From positions 1 through 51,949 of the forward strand of contig JAFGRB010000164.1 of NCBI GenBank assembly GCA_016935365.1: a stretch of DNA of 51,949 bases. Reading direction: 5' to 3'. Below the pieces are notes generated by a model, which did no database searches, had not been told where the DNA came from, and was given only the letters and a program-made list of their open reading frames with translations. Both the position numbers and the translations under genes were made by a program. This DNA is from Deltaproteobacteria bacterium (GTDB taxonomy: Bacteria > Myxococcota > B64-G9). Within the stretch, counting starts at the first letter, position 1, and each line of letters starts with the position of its first letter. Below are positions 24,791-33,325 of this stretch, piece after piece.

Positions 24791-25985
24791 CTTCGAGTCC
24801 TCTTTCGCTTGCGGGCCGGCTTTCCCACGCGGTCATGGCCAGCGCATAGATCCGCTTCAGCGGCACGTTCCGCTGGCGGGCGAGCCGCCGGCAATCCTCG
24901 TACTCGGGAGAGGCCGTCAGGACGCGCCCTCCGTCGAGCGCCACTTTCATCCTCACCGGTCCCTGGCCCGTCTCGACCTCCAGGCTGCGGCGCTCGAGCT
25001 TGCGTCGCGCCACGGGGAAGTGGCGCACGCCCATGGACGTCGACTCGGCCAGCAGCACGCGTTCGAGCGCATCGAGCCGCTCCCGCCCGCATAGCGCGCC
25101 GAGCACCGTACCGGGTCTGGACTTCTTCATCCAGACCGGCTGAAGCCAGACATCGTGCGCCCCCTCCTCTAGCAGCCTCGCGATCAGGTGCTCGAAGAGC
25201 TCCGGGTTCATGTCGTCGATGTTGGTCTCGATCTGGATCTCCTCGACCGCCCGTCCAGCGCCCGCCTCCATCTCGCCGAGCGCCGCCCTGAGCACATTCG
25301 GACGGCCCGGCAGGCTTCGGCTGCCAGCCCCGCAGCCGACTCGCTCGAGCCGCATCCGCGGCCAGCTGTCCACCACCTCGTCCACCTGCGAGGCCAGAAT
25401 GGCCGCGCCTGTCGGCGTGGTCAGCTCGGCCTGGATGGCGAGGCCGCGTACGGTCCAGCCCTCGAGAAGCGCCAAGGTCGCGGGCGAGGGTACCGGCAGC
25501 GGACCGTGGCGCGAGTCGATCACGCCGCTGCCCAGAAGCGGCGTCGAGCAGGTGATACGCGCCGGCGCCAGCTCCTCCAGGGCCAGCGCACAGCCGACCG
25601 CGTCGGCGATGGAGTCGACGGCGCCCACCTCGTGAAAGTCCACCTCCTCGATCGGACAGGCATGCACGGCCGCCTCGGCCTCGGCCAGCTTTCGGAAGAT
25701 GGACTCCGCTCGCCGTCGCGCTCCCGCGTCCAGACCGGCCCGGTCCAGAAGGTCCAGCACGTCCGGCAATCGACGATGGACCCCGGGGCTCGATGCGGGA
25801 GAGACCGAGAAACGCACCGCCTCGATGGCCGACACGCTCGTCGGCAGAGCCTCGACTTCGACATCGAAGCCCATCGCTCGCATCGCGCTTCGAAGGGGAT
25901 CCAGCGATGCGCCGAGATGAACCAGGGCCGCGACGGTCATGTCGCCTGCGATCCCTCCGATCATGTCCAGGTGGAGCAACCTCAC
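24780..25985 (-). CDS. larC: Nickel insertion protein LarC (nickel-pincer cofactor synthesis)
   Basis: 401 residues in one frame. The start is GTG 25985, overlapping the larB stop, giving RLLHLDMIGGIAGDMTVAAL; the frame is open further upstream but this overlaps larB. LarC inserts nickel, using CTP, into the pincer nucleotide that activates lactate racemase-type enzymes. The conserved HEVGAVDSIADAVG and ETNIDDMNPE segments are present. In some Lactobacillales the gene is split by a programmed frameshift; here it is continuous. LarA and LarE are not in the window. Confidence 0.92.
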   Translation of the reverse strand: MRLLHLDMIGGIAGDMTVAALVHLGASLDPLRSAMRAMGFDVEVEALPTSVSAIEAVRFSVSPASSPGVHRRLPDVLDLLDRAGLDAGARRRAESIFRKLAEAEAAVHACPIEEVDFHEVGAVDSIADAVGCALALEELAPARITCSTPLLGSGVIDSRHGPLPVPSPATLALLEGWTVRGLAIQAELTTPTGAAILASQVDEVVDSWPRMRLERVGCGAGSRSLPGRPNVLRAALGEMEAGAGRAVEEIQIETNIDDMNPELFEHLIARLLEEGAHDVWLQPVWMKKSRPGTVLGALCGRERLDALERVLLAESTSMGVRHFPVARRKLERRSLEVETGQGPVRMKVALDGGRVLTASPEYEDCRRLARQRNVPLKRIYALAMTAWESRPASERGLEDGE

Positions 25986-26749
25986 GAAGCGCGCTCCTCG
26001 ATCGGTCGGTTGATCAGCGCAGCCACCACGCCCGCGCCGAATCCGTTGTCGATGTTGACCACACAGACGCCCGGCGCGCAGCTGTTGAGCATCCCGAGCA
26101 GCGCGGCCAGCCCCCCGAAGCTCGCTCCGTAGCCCACGCTGGTGGGGACGGCCACGATCGGCCGCTCGACGAGCCCGCCCACCACCGAGGGCAGCGCGCC
26201 CTCCATGCCCGCCACCACGATCAGCACCCGGGCCTGCAGCAACTGCTCGCGGTACTGAAACAGGCGATGGATGCCCGCCACGCCGACATCGCACAGCTGC
26301 TCGACCCGGCTGCCCATCAAGCGAGCCGCCAGCGCCGCCTCGGCTGCCACGGGCATGTCCGATGTGCCGGCCGAGACGACCAGCACGGTCCCGGCACCGT
26401 TCACCGGAACCGGCTCGACCTCGAGGTGGAATGTCCGCGCCATGGGATCGTGAACGCCGGCTGGAAATCGCGCGGCCAGCGCCCGGGCCGCCTCGCCATC
26501 CAACCGGGTCGCCAGCAGCGGCCCGCCGTTCTCCACGATCCGCTCGGCGATGGCCACGATCTGCTCCGGGTGCTTGCCCTGTCCGAAGATCACCTCGGGC
26601 ATCCCCGTCCGCAGGGCCCTGTGGGTGTCGACATGGGCAAAGCCCAGATCCTCGAACGGCAAGCTCGCGAGCTGTCGCTCGGCCTCGCCGGGAGTGATGC
26701 GCCCGGCGGACACGGCTTGCAGGATCTCGCGCAAGCGCTCCGCCCTCAT
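25982..26749 (-). CDS. larB: Pyridinium-3,5-biscarboxylate mononucleotide synthase LarB
   Basis: 255 residues of the AIR-carboxylase-like family: TVLVVSAGTSDMPVAAEA and VVAGMEGALPSVVGGLV mark the nucleotide pocket. LarB carboxylates nicotinic acid adenine dinucleotide and hydrolyses the phosphoanhydride, the first step of nickel-pincer cofactor synthesis. It overlaps cheA (ATGA, 26746-26749) and larC (GTGA), so it is translationally tied to both the chemosensory genes and glgB. Confidence 0.94.
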   Translation of the reverse strand: MRAERLREILQAVSAGRITPGEAERQLASLPFEDLGFAHVDTHRALRTGMPEVIFGQGKHPEQIVAIAERIVENGGPLLATRLDGEAARALAARFPAGVHDPMARTFHLEVEPVPVNGAGTVLVVSAGTSDMPVAAEAALAARLMGSRVEQLCDVGVAGIHRLFQYREQLLQARVLIVVAGMEGALPSVVGGLVERPIVAVPTSVGYGASFGGLAALLGMLNSCAPGVCVVNIDNGFGAGVVAALINRPIEERAS

Positions 26750-28650
26750 CCCGGCTCTCCCTCCCCGCGCTGCCGTCTGCGCTTTGCATCTCGTGCGATC
26801 AGCTCGTCCACGTCCAGGATCAGCACGGGCTGACCATCTCCCAGGACCGTGGCCGCACTGTAAGGGCCGATCGCGCGCAGCAAGCGGCCGGCCGACTTCA
26901 GGACGGTCTCCCGGTGGCCGGTGATCCGATCGAGACCCAGGGCGAGCACGGGCTCCTCGCGCCCCACCAGGACCACCTCCCCTCTCGCCTGGACTGCGGC
27001 GGCCCGATCTCCCAGGAGCTCGGCCAGCGCCACGAACGGCAGCCGGAGGCCGGTCGAGAACAGCGCCAGGCCGCCATCCTGCTCGACGAGCATGCCCGGC
27101 CTCAGCGAGGAGGCCCGCAGCACGCGGGACGCCGGCAGCGCGAGCTGGACATCACCGGACCGCACGAGCAGAACCTGCAGGATGGCCAGGGTGAGCGGCA
27201 GGTCCAGAGAGAACGTCGTGCCCTGCCCGGGCTCCGATCGCACGCTCACGCGCCCCTGGAGGCCATCGAGGGCATTGCGGACCGCGTCGAGGCCGACGCC
27301 CCTCCCGGAGGTGTCCGTGACGCTGTCCCGGGTAGAGAAGCCGGGTCGGAAGACGTACTCCAGGATCTCCTCACGGGGGGGAGTCTGCTGCGGTCCGCAC
27401 CATCCGGCTCGCCGGGCCCGGGCGAGCACCTCGTCCGGGTCGATGCCGCCGCCGTCGTCGGACAGCTCGATCCGGATCCGGTCCTGCTGCCTCGCGATGC
27501 GCATGTCGATCCGGCCCTCGGCGGGCTTCCCGCTGGCGATCCGCTTGTCCGGAGACTCGATCCCGTGATCGACGGCGTTGCGCAGCAAGTGCAACATCGG
27601 CGTGTCCAGTGACTCCACCAGTGCGCGATCCAACTCGACTTCCTCGCCTTCCACGCTGAAGCGCACTTGCTTTCCCCGGCTGCGCGCCACATCTCGGCAG
27701 ACGCGGGGCAGGCGGCTGGTCAGCGCGGATGCGGGGACCATGCGCACTTCCATGATCCGGTCCTGCAGCTTGCGAACGACAGAGCCCATGCGGCGGACGC
27801 CCTCGCGAAGAGCTGGTACATCGAGCCGCTCGGCGAGATCGTCGAACGTCGCGCGCAGCGTGATCAGCTCGCTCACGGAATCGACGAAGAAATCGAGCAG
27901 GTCGGTCCTCACCCGTACCGTGCTCGCCTTGACGGCGGTCGGCGAAGGTGCGGGTGCGGCCTGCACCGCCCGCTCCTCGGAATGCAGCTCGAACGTCTCG
28001 ATCTCGGGCACCCCTTCGAGCACTTCTCGAATGGCGGCCGCGTTCATGTTCGTGCTCAGCCGCAGCCAGAGCTTGCGACCGGCCAGCTGCCCCTGCCGGA
28101 GCTGCTGGAAATCAGGACGAGACTCGATCACCCGACCGATGCCCCCCAGCCGCTTTAGAGCCAGAAAGGCGCGCACGGCGGGCAGGCGGCTGGACTCCGC
28201 GATGACGACCTCGATCTCGAAGCTGCCAGCCTCGGCCGAGAGCGGCTTCGCGGACCGGGGAACAGTAGAGACCGGCCGTTCACTCCGCTCCAGACCGGCG
28301 AAGGTGTCGTCACCGGCCGGCGAGAGGGAGGCATCCCGCGAGATCTCGTCGAGCTGCGTCCTGAGCAGATCGAGGCCCTTCAGCAGTGCGTCGACTCTCT
28401 CCTGCCCGATCGCCTCCTCGCTGTCCTGATACGGGGAGACGAGATCCTCCATGCCGTGGGCCAGGCGGGACATGGGCTCGTAACCCATCGAGGCGGCCAT
28501 GCTCTTGAGGGAGTGCAGATGGCGAAAGACCTCGTGGATGCGCCCCCGGTCCTCGGGGTGCTGCTCGATATGCAACAGGTCGCGCTCCAGTGAACCCAGG
28601 TGCTCGCCGGCCTCGCTCATGAAGAGCGGTTTGTACTTCGACATGTCCAT
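26746..28650 (-). CDS. cheA: Chemotaxis-type histidine kinase CheA
   Basis: 634 residues in canonical order: P1 Hpt (about 1-105, phospho-acceptor His in HLHSLKSMAA), a P2 CheY-docking domain (about 145-225), P3 dimerisation, P4 ATPase (N-box HLLRNAVDHGIE, DDGGGIDPDE, GRGVGLDAV) and a CheW-like P5. All catalytic motifs are intact. It receives signals from the adjacent MCP through CheW and phosphorylates CheY. It ends in an ATGA overlap with larB. Confidence 0.95.
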   Translation of the reverse strand: MDMSKYKPLFMSEAGEHLGSLERDLLHIEQHPEDRGRIHEVFRHLHSLKSMAASMGYEPMSRLAHGMEDLVSPYQDSEEAIGQERVDALLKGLDLLRTQLDEISRDASLSPAGDDTFAGLERSERPVSTVPRSAKPLSAEAGSFEIEVVIAESSRLPAVRAFLALKRLGGIGRVIESRPDFQQLRQGQLAGRKLWLRLSTNMNAAAIREVLEGVPEIETFELHSEERAVQAAPAPSPTAVKASTVRVRTDLLDFFVDSVSELITLRATFDDLAERLDVPALREGVRRMGSVVRKLQDRIMEVRMVPASALTSRLPRVCRDVARSRGKQVRFSVEGEEVELDRALVESLDTPMLHLLRNAVDHGIESPDKRIASGKPAEGRIDMRIARQQDRIRIELSDDGGGIDPDEVLARARRAGWCGPQQTPPREEILEYVFRPGFSTRDSVTDTSGRGVGLDAVRNALDGLQGRVSVRSEPGQGTTFSLDLPLTLAILQVLLVRSGDVQLALPASRVLRASSLRPGMLVEQDGGLALFSTGLRLPFVALAELLGDRAAAVQARGEVVLVGREEPVLALGLDRITGHRETVLKSAGRLLRAIGPYSAATVLGDGQPVLILDVDELIARDAKRRRQRGEGEPG

Positions 28651-28689
28651 GTTCAGCCAGCCGGAACAAGCCCGGGGTGTCGATCGCCA

Positions 28690-29061
28690 TCAGCGACGAG
28701 TGGCCAGCGCCTTCTTGACAACCTGCATGACGTTCTCGCCCCGAAAGGGCTTGACGATGAAGTCGGTGGCGCCCGACTCGATCGCCTCCGTGACCAGAGA
28801 CTCCTGGCCCAATGCGCTGCAGATGATGATGATCGCGTCGGGATCGCCTGCCAGGATCTCCCGCGTCGCCTGAATGCCGTTCTTGAAAGGCATGACGATG
28901 TCCATGGTGACGATATCCGGCTTGAGGTCCTTGTACTTCTCGACAGCTTCGACGCCGTTGGCGGCCTCCCCGGCAATCTCGAACCCGCTCGAGGAGAAGA
29001 TTTCCTTGATCGTATTCCTCATGAACACGGCGTCGTCGACAATCAGCACGCGGGAGGCCAT
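28690..29061 (-). CDS. cheY: CheY-like response regulator
   Basis: 123 residues, a lone receiver domain. Acidic pocket (RVLIVDDAVF), acceptor Asp in KPDIVTMDIVMP, Thr/Ser switch region IIICSAL and Lys in FIVKPF are all present. The ribosome site GGAGG is strong. It lies 39 bases upstream of cheA and is the expected phosphate acceptor. The output, flagellar or otherwise, cannot be read here. Confidence 0.93.
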   Translation of the reverse strand: MASRVLIVDDAVFMRNTIKEIFSSSGFEIAGEAANGVEAVEKYKDLKPDIVTMDIVMPFKNGIQATREILAGDPDAIIIICSALGQESLVTEAIESGATDFIVKPFRGENVMQVVKKALATRR

Positions 29062-29115
29062 TTCTCCTCCTTGCCAAGCTGGGCCCGTCCTGTTTACTAC
29101 GGAGCCCGAGAAGCG

Positions 29116-29568
29116 TCAAGCACGTCCGGAAGTCTGCACGAGCTGGCGATCGACCGCCGCGAGGATCTCTGTTGGTGCGAGCAGCGTCACCAACTCGCCG
29201 CGATGCCAGGCGCGGCGCATGCCACTGCGGCCGGCTTCATCCGAGCTGAGCGCCTCCAGGGCCACGATCTGATCGACCAGCAGGCCCAATCGCTCGCCTT
29301 CAAACTCCACCAGGATGACCTGAAGCGCCCTCGCCGCGGTATCCACGTCGAAAAGACGCCCCAGGGCGATGAGCGGCAAGACCCTGCCGTGGTGGTTGAT
29401 GATGCCCGCCAGCCAGTTCGGCGCGCCCGGGACCCTGGCGCTCATGCTCGCGAGCTCCAGCACCTCCAGCACGACGTCCAGCGGCAAGCCGAAGCACTCC
29501 TGCCCGATGCGGAAGACCAGGGCCTTCGTGACGGGCTCAGCGCTGTCCGGTTTGCCTTCCATCCCCAT
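29116..29568 (-). CDS. cheW: CheW-like coupling protein
   Basis: 150 residues with the CheW fold pattern ([51 protein letters not shown]). It bridges the MCP and CheA. Its first 32 bases overlap the end of the MCP gene. Either of the first two ATGs (29568 or 29562) could be the start. Confidence 0.92.
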   Translation of the reverse strand: MGMEGKPDSAEPVTKALVFRIGQECFGLPLDVVLEVLELASMSARVPGAPNWLAGIINHHGRVLPLIALGRLFDVDTAARALQVILVEFEGERLGLLVDQIVALEALSSDEAGRSGMRRAWHRGELVTLLAPTEILAAVDRQLVQTSGRA

Positions 29569-30820
29569 CCCGAATCTGGAACAGGCCTACCTCGGCGTCC
29601 ATGCTGCCTGCCAGGGATACGATCTCGGAAGCCAGGTGGGTGACGTCCAGCAACGACTCGCTCTGATCTTCCGCGGCCCTGCGGACCGCCTCGGTGGACG
29701 AAGCGTTCTTCTGTGCGACCCGCGAGATGTTCTCGATGGCCTTGACCGTCTGCTCGGCTCCAGCGATCTGCTCCCTCGCCAGCCGGCTGATGATCTGGAC
29801 TCGGTCCGAACCGCTGGTGACCGTCGCGACGATGTTCTTCAGCGCGTCGATGATGGAGGTGAGCTGGTCGCGGCCCTCGGCCAGCTGCTGGGTGCTCGCC
29901 CTGACCGCTTCGACCGCCTCGAGACTGCCGGCCGTCACCTCGTCGACGATCCCGGCTATCCGCTCTGCCGATCGAGACGTGTTCTCCGCCAACTGGCGGA
30001 TCTCCTCGGCGACCACGGCAAAGCCGCGACCGGCCTCTCCCGCCCTGGCCGCCTCAATGGTGGCATTGATGGCCAGCAGGTGCGTCTGCTGGGCCACCTC
30101 GGTGATGACCCGGACGATGTTGCCGATCTCCTTGGTCCGCTCGCCGAACTCGAATATCCGCTTGGCATAGCGCTCGATGGCCTGGAAGACATCGCGCATC
30201 TTGTCGACCGCCTGACCTGCCATCTGGCTGCCGGTCTGCGCCACCGCCGCGGCCTCGGCGGACGACCTCGCCGCGTCCTCGGCGGAGCGCGAGGTGCGCT
30301 CGATGCTTCTCGCCATCTCCCGAACCAGCGCAGACGTCTTGCCCACCAGCTCGGTCTGCAGCCCGGCTCCGCTTGCGATCGCCTCCATGGAAGCTGCGAT
30401 CTCTCCAGCCGACACGTTGATCTGCTTCGCCAGTCCGGTCAGGGAGGCCGAGGTGACGCTCGCCCGCCCGGATGCCGTCTGCAAGGCGACCAGGATCTTG
30501 ACCAGGGTTGTCCGGATCTGCTCGCTGCCGGTCGCCAGGGCATCGATCTCATCTGGCCATCGAGACGCCTTGCGCACCGGGATCTCGTCGCTCAGATTTC
30601 CTCCGCCGAGCCGATTCATCTCCTGCTCGAGGCGTCTCAGCCGTCGGCACAGGGCCCGCACCCAGAGCGCGACACCCGCCGTCGAGAGCAAGAGCACGGC
30701 GACAGTCGCGAGCGCCTGCCAGGGCCAGGACTGGATCGCGAGGGGGAAGAAGACGGCCGCAGCCGCCGTGAACAAGGCGACCATCAAGTGGCCGACGAGG
30801 AGCTTCGACAATAGCCTCAC
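29537..30820 (-). CDS. Methyl-accepting chemotaxis protein without a periplasmic sensor
   Basis: 427 residues starting at GTG 30820. Two adjacent hydrophobic helices (about 5-30 and 35-57) are joined by only a few residues, so no external sensing domain exists. A HAMP-like stretch follows, then the cytoplasmic coiled coil with an intact signalling tip ([36 protein letters not shown]). It may sense membrane state or an internal signal, or rely on a partner protein such as the PocR-type kinase. No CheR or CheB is found nearby. Confidence 0.9.
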   Translation of the reverse strand: MRLLSKLLVGHLMVALFTAAAAVFFPLAIQSWPWQALATVAVLLLSTAGVALWVRALCRRLRRLEQEMNRLGGGNLSDEIPVRKASRWPDEIDALATGSEQIRTTLVKILVALQTASGRASVTSASLTGLAKQINVSAGEIAASMEAIASGAGLQTELVGKTSALVREMARSIERTSRSAEDAARSSAEAAAVAQTGSQMAGQAVDKMRDVFQAIERYAKRIFEFGERTKEIGNIVRVITEVAQQTHLLAINATIEAARAGEAGRGFAVVAEEIRQLAENTSRSAERIAGIVDEVTAGSLEAVEAVRASTQQLAEGRDQLTSIIDALKNIVATVTSGSDRVQIISRLAREQIAGAEQTVKAIENISRVAQKNASSTEAVRRAAEDQSESLLDVTHLASEIVSLAGSMDAEVGLFQIRDGDGRQTGQR

Positions 30821-30835
30821 GGTACCCCAACGCGA

Positions 30836-31207
30836 TTATCGGTCGATCATGGACTTGACGATCCGAACCAGCTGGTTGGCCGTAAACGGCTTGGAGAGAA
30901 AGACCGTCCCGCCCGAGCGAAAGCCCTCTCGCATCGACTGGGAGTCGTCTCGCGCCGTGACGAAGACGACCGGTGCCCGAGGACTGGACTCCGGCTTGTC
31001 CTGGATGGACCGGCTGACCTCGAATCCATCCATGCCCGGCATCATGATGTCGAGCAGGATCAAGTCGAATGTCTCCTTCTCCAGGATCCCTATGGCCGAA
31101 GCGCCGTCCATGGCAGTGACGACCTCGAAACCCTCTCGCTCCAGAATCCGCTTTTCGAGTGTGACGATGTCGACATCGTCATCCACGACCAGGATCTTCT
31201 TTGCCAT
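30836..31207 (-). CDS. Single-domain response regulator
   Basis: 123-residue receiver. KILVVDDDVD supplies the acidic pocket, FDLILLDIMMPGMDG the acceptor Asp, and FLSKPFTANQLVRIV the conserved Lys. It lies between the PocR-domain kinase (17 bases) and the MCP (15 bases). Likely partner: the kinase just upstream. Distinct from the CheY encoded at 28690. Confidence 0.9.
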   Translation of the reverse strand: MAKKILVVDDDVDIVTLEKRILEREGFEVVTAMDGASAIGILEKETFDLILLDIMMPGMDGFEVSRSIQDKPESSPRAPVVFVTARDDSQSMREGFRSGGTVFLSKPFTANQLVRIVKSMIDR

Positions 31208-31224
31208 CTCTCTCGCCTTCCGGC

Positions 31225-32631
31225 TCAGCCCTCCTGCTCGATCGGCAGAAGGACAGTAAACGTCGATCCATCTCCCAGCTTGCTCTGCGCTTCGATGACG
31301 CCTCCGTGCGCCTCCACGAAGCTCTTCGAGATCGCCAGACCGAGCCCGGTGCCGCCATACTCCCGGGTCGAGGAGCTGTCGACCTGGTAGAAGGAGTCGA
31401 AAATCCGGTCGATCTTCTGCGGTGGGATGCCAATCCCGGTGTCTCGGATCTGAATCCGCATGACGATCTCGTCGGGGGGAGACAGCGCAGCTGGAACGTC
31501 GTCGTCGATCTTGGTGCGCGCACGGCTCAGCTGATCGATCTGCAGCGCGATCGTCCCGCCCTCGCGGTTGAACTTGACCGCATTGCCGAGCAGGTTGACC
31601 AGGGCTTGCCGCACCTTCTCCCCGTCGATCCGCAACAAGGGCATCTCGCCTCCGACATGCCTCTCCACGGCGACGGACTTCTTGCGCGCCAGCGGCATGA
31701 TCGTGCTAATGGCGGAATCCACCACATCGAGGATTCGCGTCGGAGCCCGGTTGAGGCGAAGATTGCCGGACTCGACTTTGGAAAAGTCGAGGATGGAGGA
31801 GATCAAGGACAGGAGGTTCTCGCCCTTTTCCATGATGGTCTGGACATAGTCTCGCTGCTCGCCGATCAGCTCGCCCGCCAGGCCCTCGAGGAGCATCTCG
31901 CTGTATCCGATGACCGAGGTCAGGGGAGTGCGCAGCTCGTGAGAGACCGTCGCGAGGAAGCTGCTCTTGAGCCGATCGAGCTCCTTGAGCCGCTCATACG
32001 ACTCCCGGAGCTGCTGGTTCTTGTGCTGCAGCTCGGTGTAGCCAGCGGTCACCGACTCCACGTGCATCCGGGAAGTGAGGATCTGCTTGTAGCCGGTATA
32101 CAGCATGACCTCGATGACCTGCACCAGGTGCTCGACCACCTTGGAGACGACCTCGTCCTGGACGCGTCGGATCTGCTCGAAGAGCCGCTGCCCGATCTCC
32201 GGCTTGTACTTCTCGCCGAGAAAAGAGAAGTCGGGCGGCGCCACGTCCACCGGCCGATAGGGGCCGTAGACGATCCGGCCCACGCGGTCGCCCTCGTGCT
32301 GGACGGGTGCGATCATGTAGCGCAGGCCGGTGAAGCAGTTGTGGATGCTCACACCGGTGTCGCCGATCTTCATGTTGCGGACGGCCGCGACCTCTCGCAT
32401 GCAGCGGGAGCGCCCCTCCGGGAAGTTGAACGCGTAGGCGCAGAAGTCAACGGATCCGCCCTTCACGTCGACGAGCATCTCACTGTTGCGGTCGAGGATC
32501 TTGAAGCCGATCTGGAAAAGGTCCGCATAGCTCGCGCACACATCCTTGAACGAATCGAGGTCCAGCAGCTCGGCCAGCGCAAAGCTCTCCTGCAAGACGG
32601 ATGCGCCCGGCCCCTGCCTCATCGAGCTCAC
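31225..32631 (-). CDS. PocR-domain sensor histidine kinase
   Basis: 468 residues, soluble. Residues about 20-180 resemble the PocR ligand-binding domain (LLDLDSFKDVCASYADLFQI, CYAF-type cysteines, YGPYRPVD), known from regulators sensing small organic molecules. A coiled coil leads into HisKA (ATVSHELRTPLTSVIGYSE) and a complete HATPase domain (NLLGNAVKF, IRDTGIGIPPQ, GTGLGLAIS). It overlaps the GTPase gene by 4 bases (ATGA) upstream. The ligand is unknown. Confidence 0.88.
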   Translation of the reverse strand: MSSMRQGPGASVLQESFALAELLDLDSFKDVCASYADLFQIGFKILDRNSEMLVDVKGGSVDFCAYAFNFPEGRSRCMREVAAVRNMKIGDTGVSIHNCFTGLRYMIAPVQHEGDRVGRIVYGPYRPVDVAPPDFSFLGEKYKPEIGQRLFEQIRRVQDEVVSKVVEHLVQVIEVMLYTGYKQILTSRMHVESVTAGYTELQHKNQQLRESYERLKELDRLKSSFLATVSHELRTPLTSVIGYSEMLLEGLAGELIGEQRDYVQTIMEKGENLLSLISSILDFSKVESGNLRLNRAPTRILDVVDSAISTIMPLARKKSVAVERHVGGEMPLLRIDGEKVRQALVNLLGNAVKFNREGGTIALQIDQLSRARTKIDDDVPAALSPPDEIVMRIQIRDTGIGIPPQKIDRIFDSFYQVDSSSTREYGGTGLGLAISKSFVEAHGGVIEAQSKLGDGSTFTVLLPIEQEG

Positions 32632-33320
32632 TGCTGGCTCCCCGATTTCGGCCTGGGCACTCCCGCCCCGGCAGTCTTGCGCAGCAGGGAGTTGATGAAC
32701 TCATCCTCCTCGATGTCGAGCTTCTCCCCGAGCCGGTAACGGCTGTCGAGCGACCGCCACGTCAGGCGCAAGATCCCCTCAAGCGTCTCGAGGACGCCCA
32801 CGCCGTGTATCGCGCTCGCCTTGTAGACCGGCTCGCTGCCGCGCCTGGCCACCTCGTCGATCTCCTCGTCCGAGCGGACACCTGCCAGATCCCGCTTGTT
32901 GAACTGGATGACGATCGGGATGCTCTTGGGTGCCAGCCCGTTGAGCTTGAGGTTTTCCGTCATGTCTCGCCAGGAGTTGTTGTTGTTCTGGGTCTGATCG
33001 CGCTGGGAGTCCGCGACAAAGGCCACCCCGTCCGCTCCCTGCAGCACGACCCGCCGCGTGGAGTTGTGCATCACCTGGCCCGGGACGGTGAAGAGCTTGA
33101 CCTTGACCGAAAAGCCGGATTGCGTCTTGAAGAACACCGGCATCAAATCGAAAAACAAGGTCCGGTCGTTGGATGTATCGAGGACCATCAGGCGGCCGCG
33201 GGCCTCTGAATCCAGGAGCTGGTGGACGGCCTGCAGGTTCGTCGTCTTGCCGGACAGCGCGGGGCCGTAGTAGACGATCTTGAGCGTGAGCTCGCGTTGC
33301 TCGAGGTTGATCTGTACCAT
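32628..33320 (-). CDS. MglA-like small Ras-family GTPase
   Basis: 230 residues from ATG 33320; the frame is open far upstream but there it overlaps lon. P-loop YYGPALSGKTTNLQ, G3 TVPGQVMHNSTRR (Thr instead of Asp, as in MglA) and G4 FNKRDL identify the bacterial MglA/SRGTP group, which sets cell polarity in Myxococcus. A 35-residue C-terminal tail after the G domain is extra. No MglB/Roadblock partner is present nearby. Six bases separate it from the lon stop codon and it overlaps the PocR kinase gene, linking polarity-type signalling to this sensor operon. Confidence 0.9.
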   Translation of the reverse strand: MVQINLEQRELTLKIVYYGPALSGKTTNLQAVHQLLDSEARGRLMVLDTSNDRTLFFDLMPVFFKTQSGFSVKVKLFTVPGQVMHNSTRRVVLQGADGVAFVADSQRDQTQNNNNSWRDMTENLKLNGLAPKSIPIVIQFNKRDLAGVRSDEEIDEVARRGSEPVYKASAIHGVGVLETLEGILRLTWRSLDSRYRLGEKLDIEEDEFINSLLRKTAGAGVPRPKSGSQQ

Positions 33321-33325
33321 CGGGC

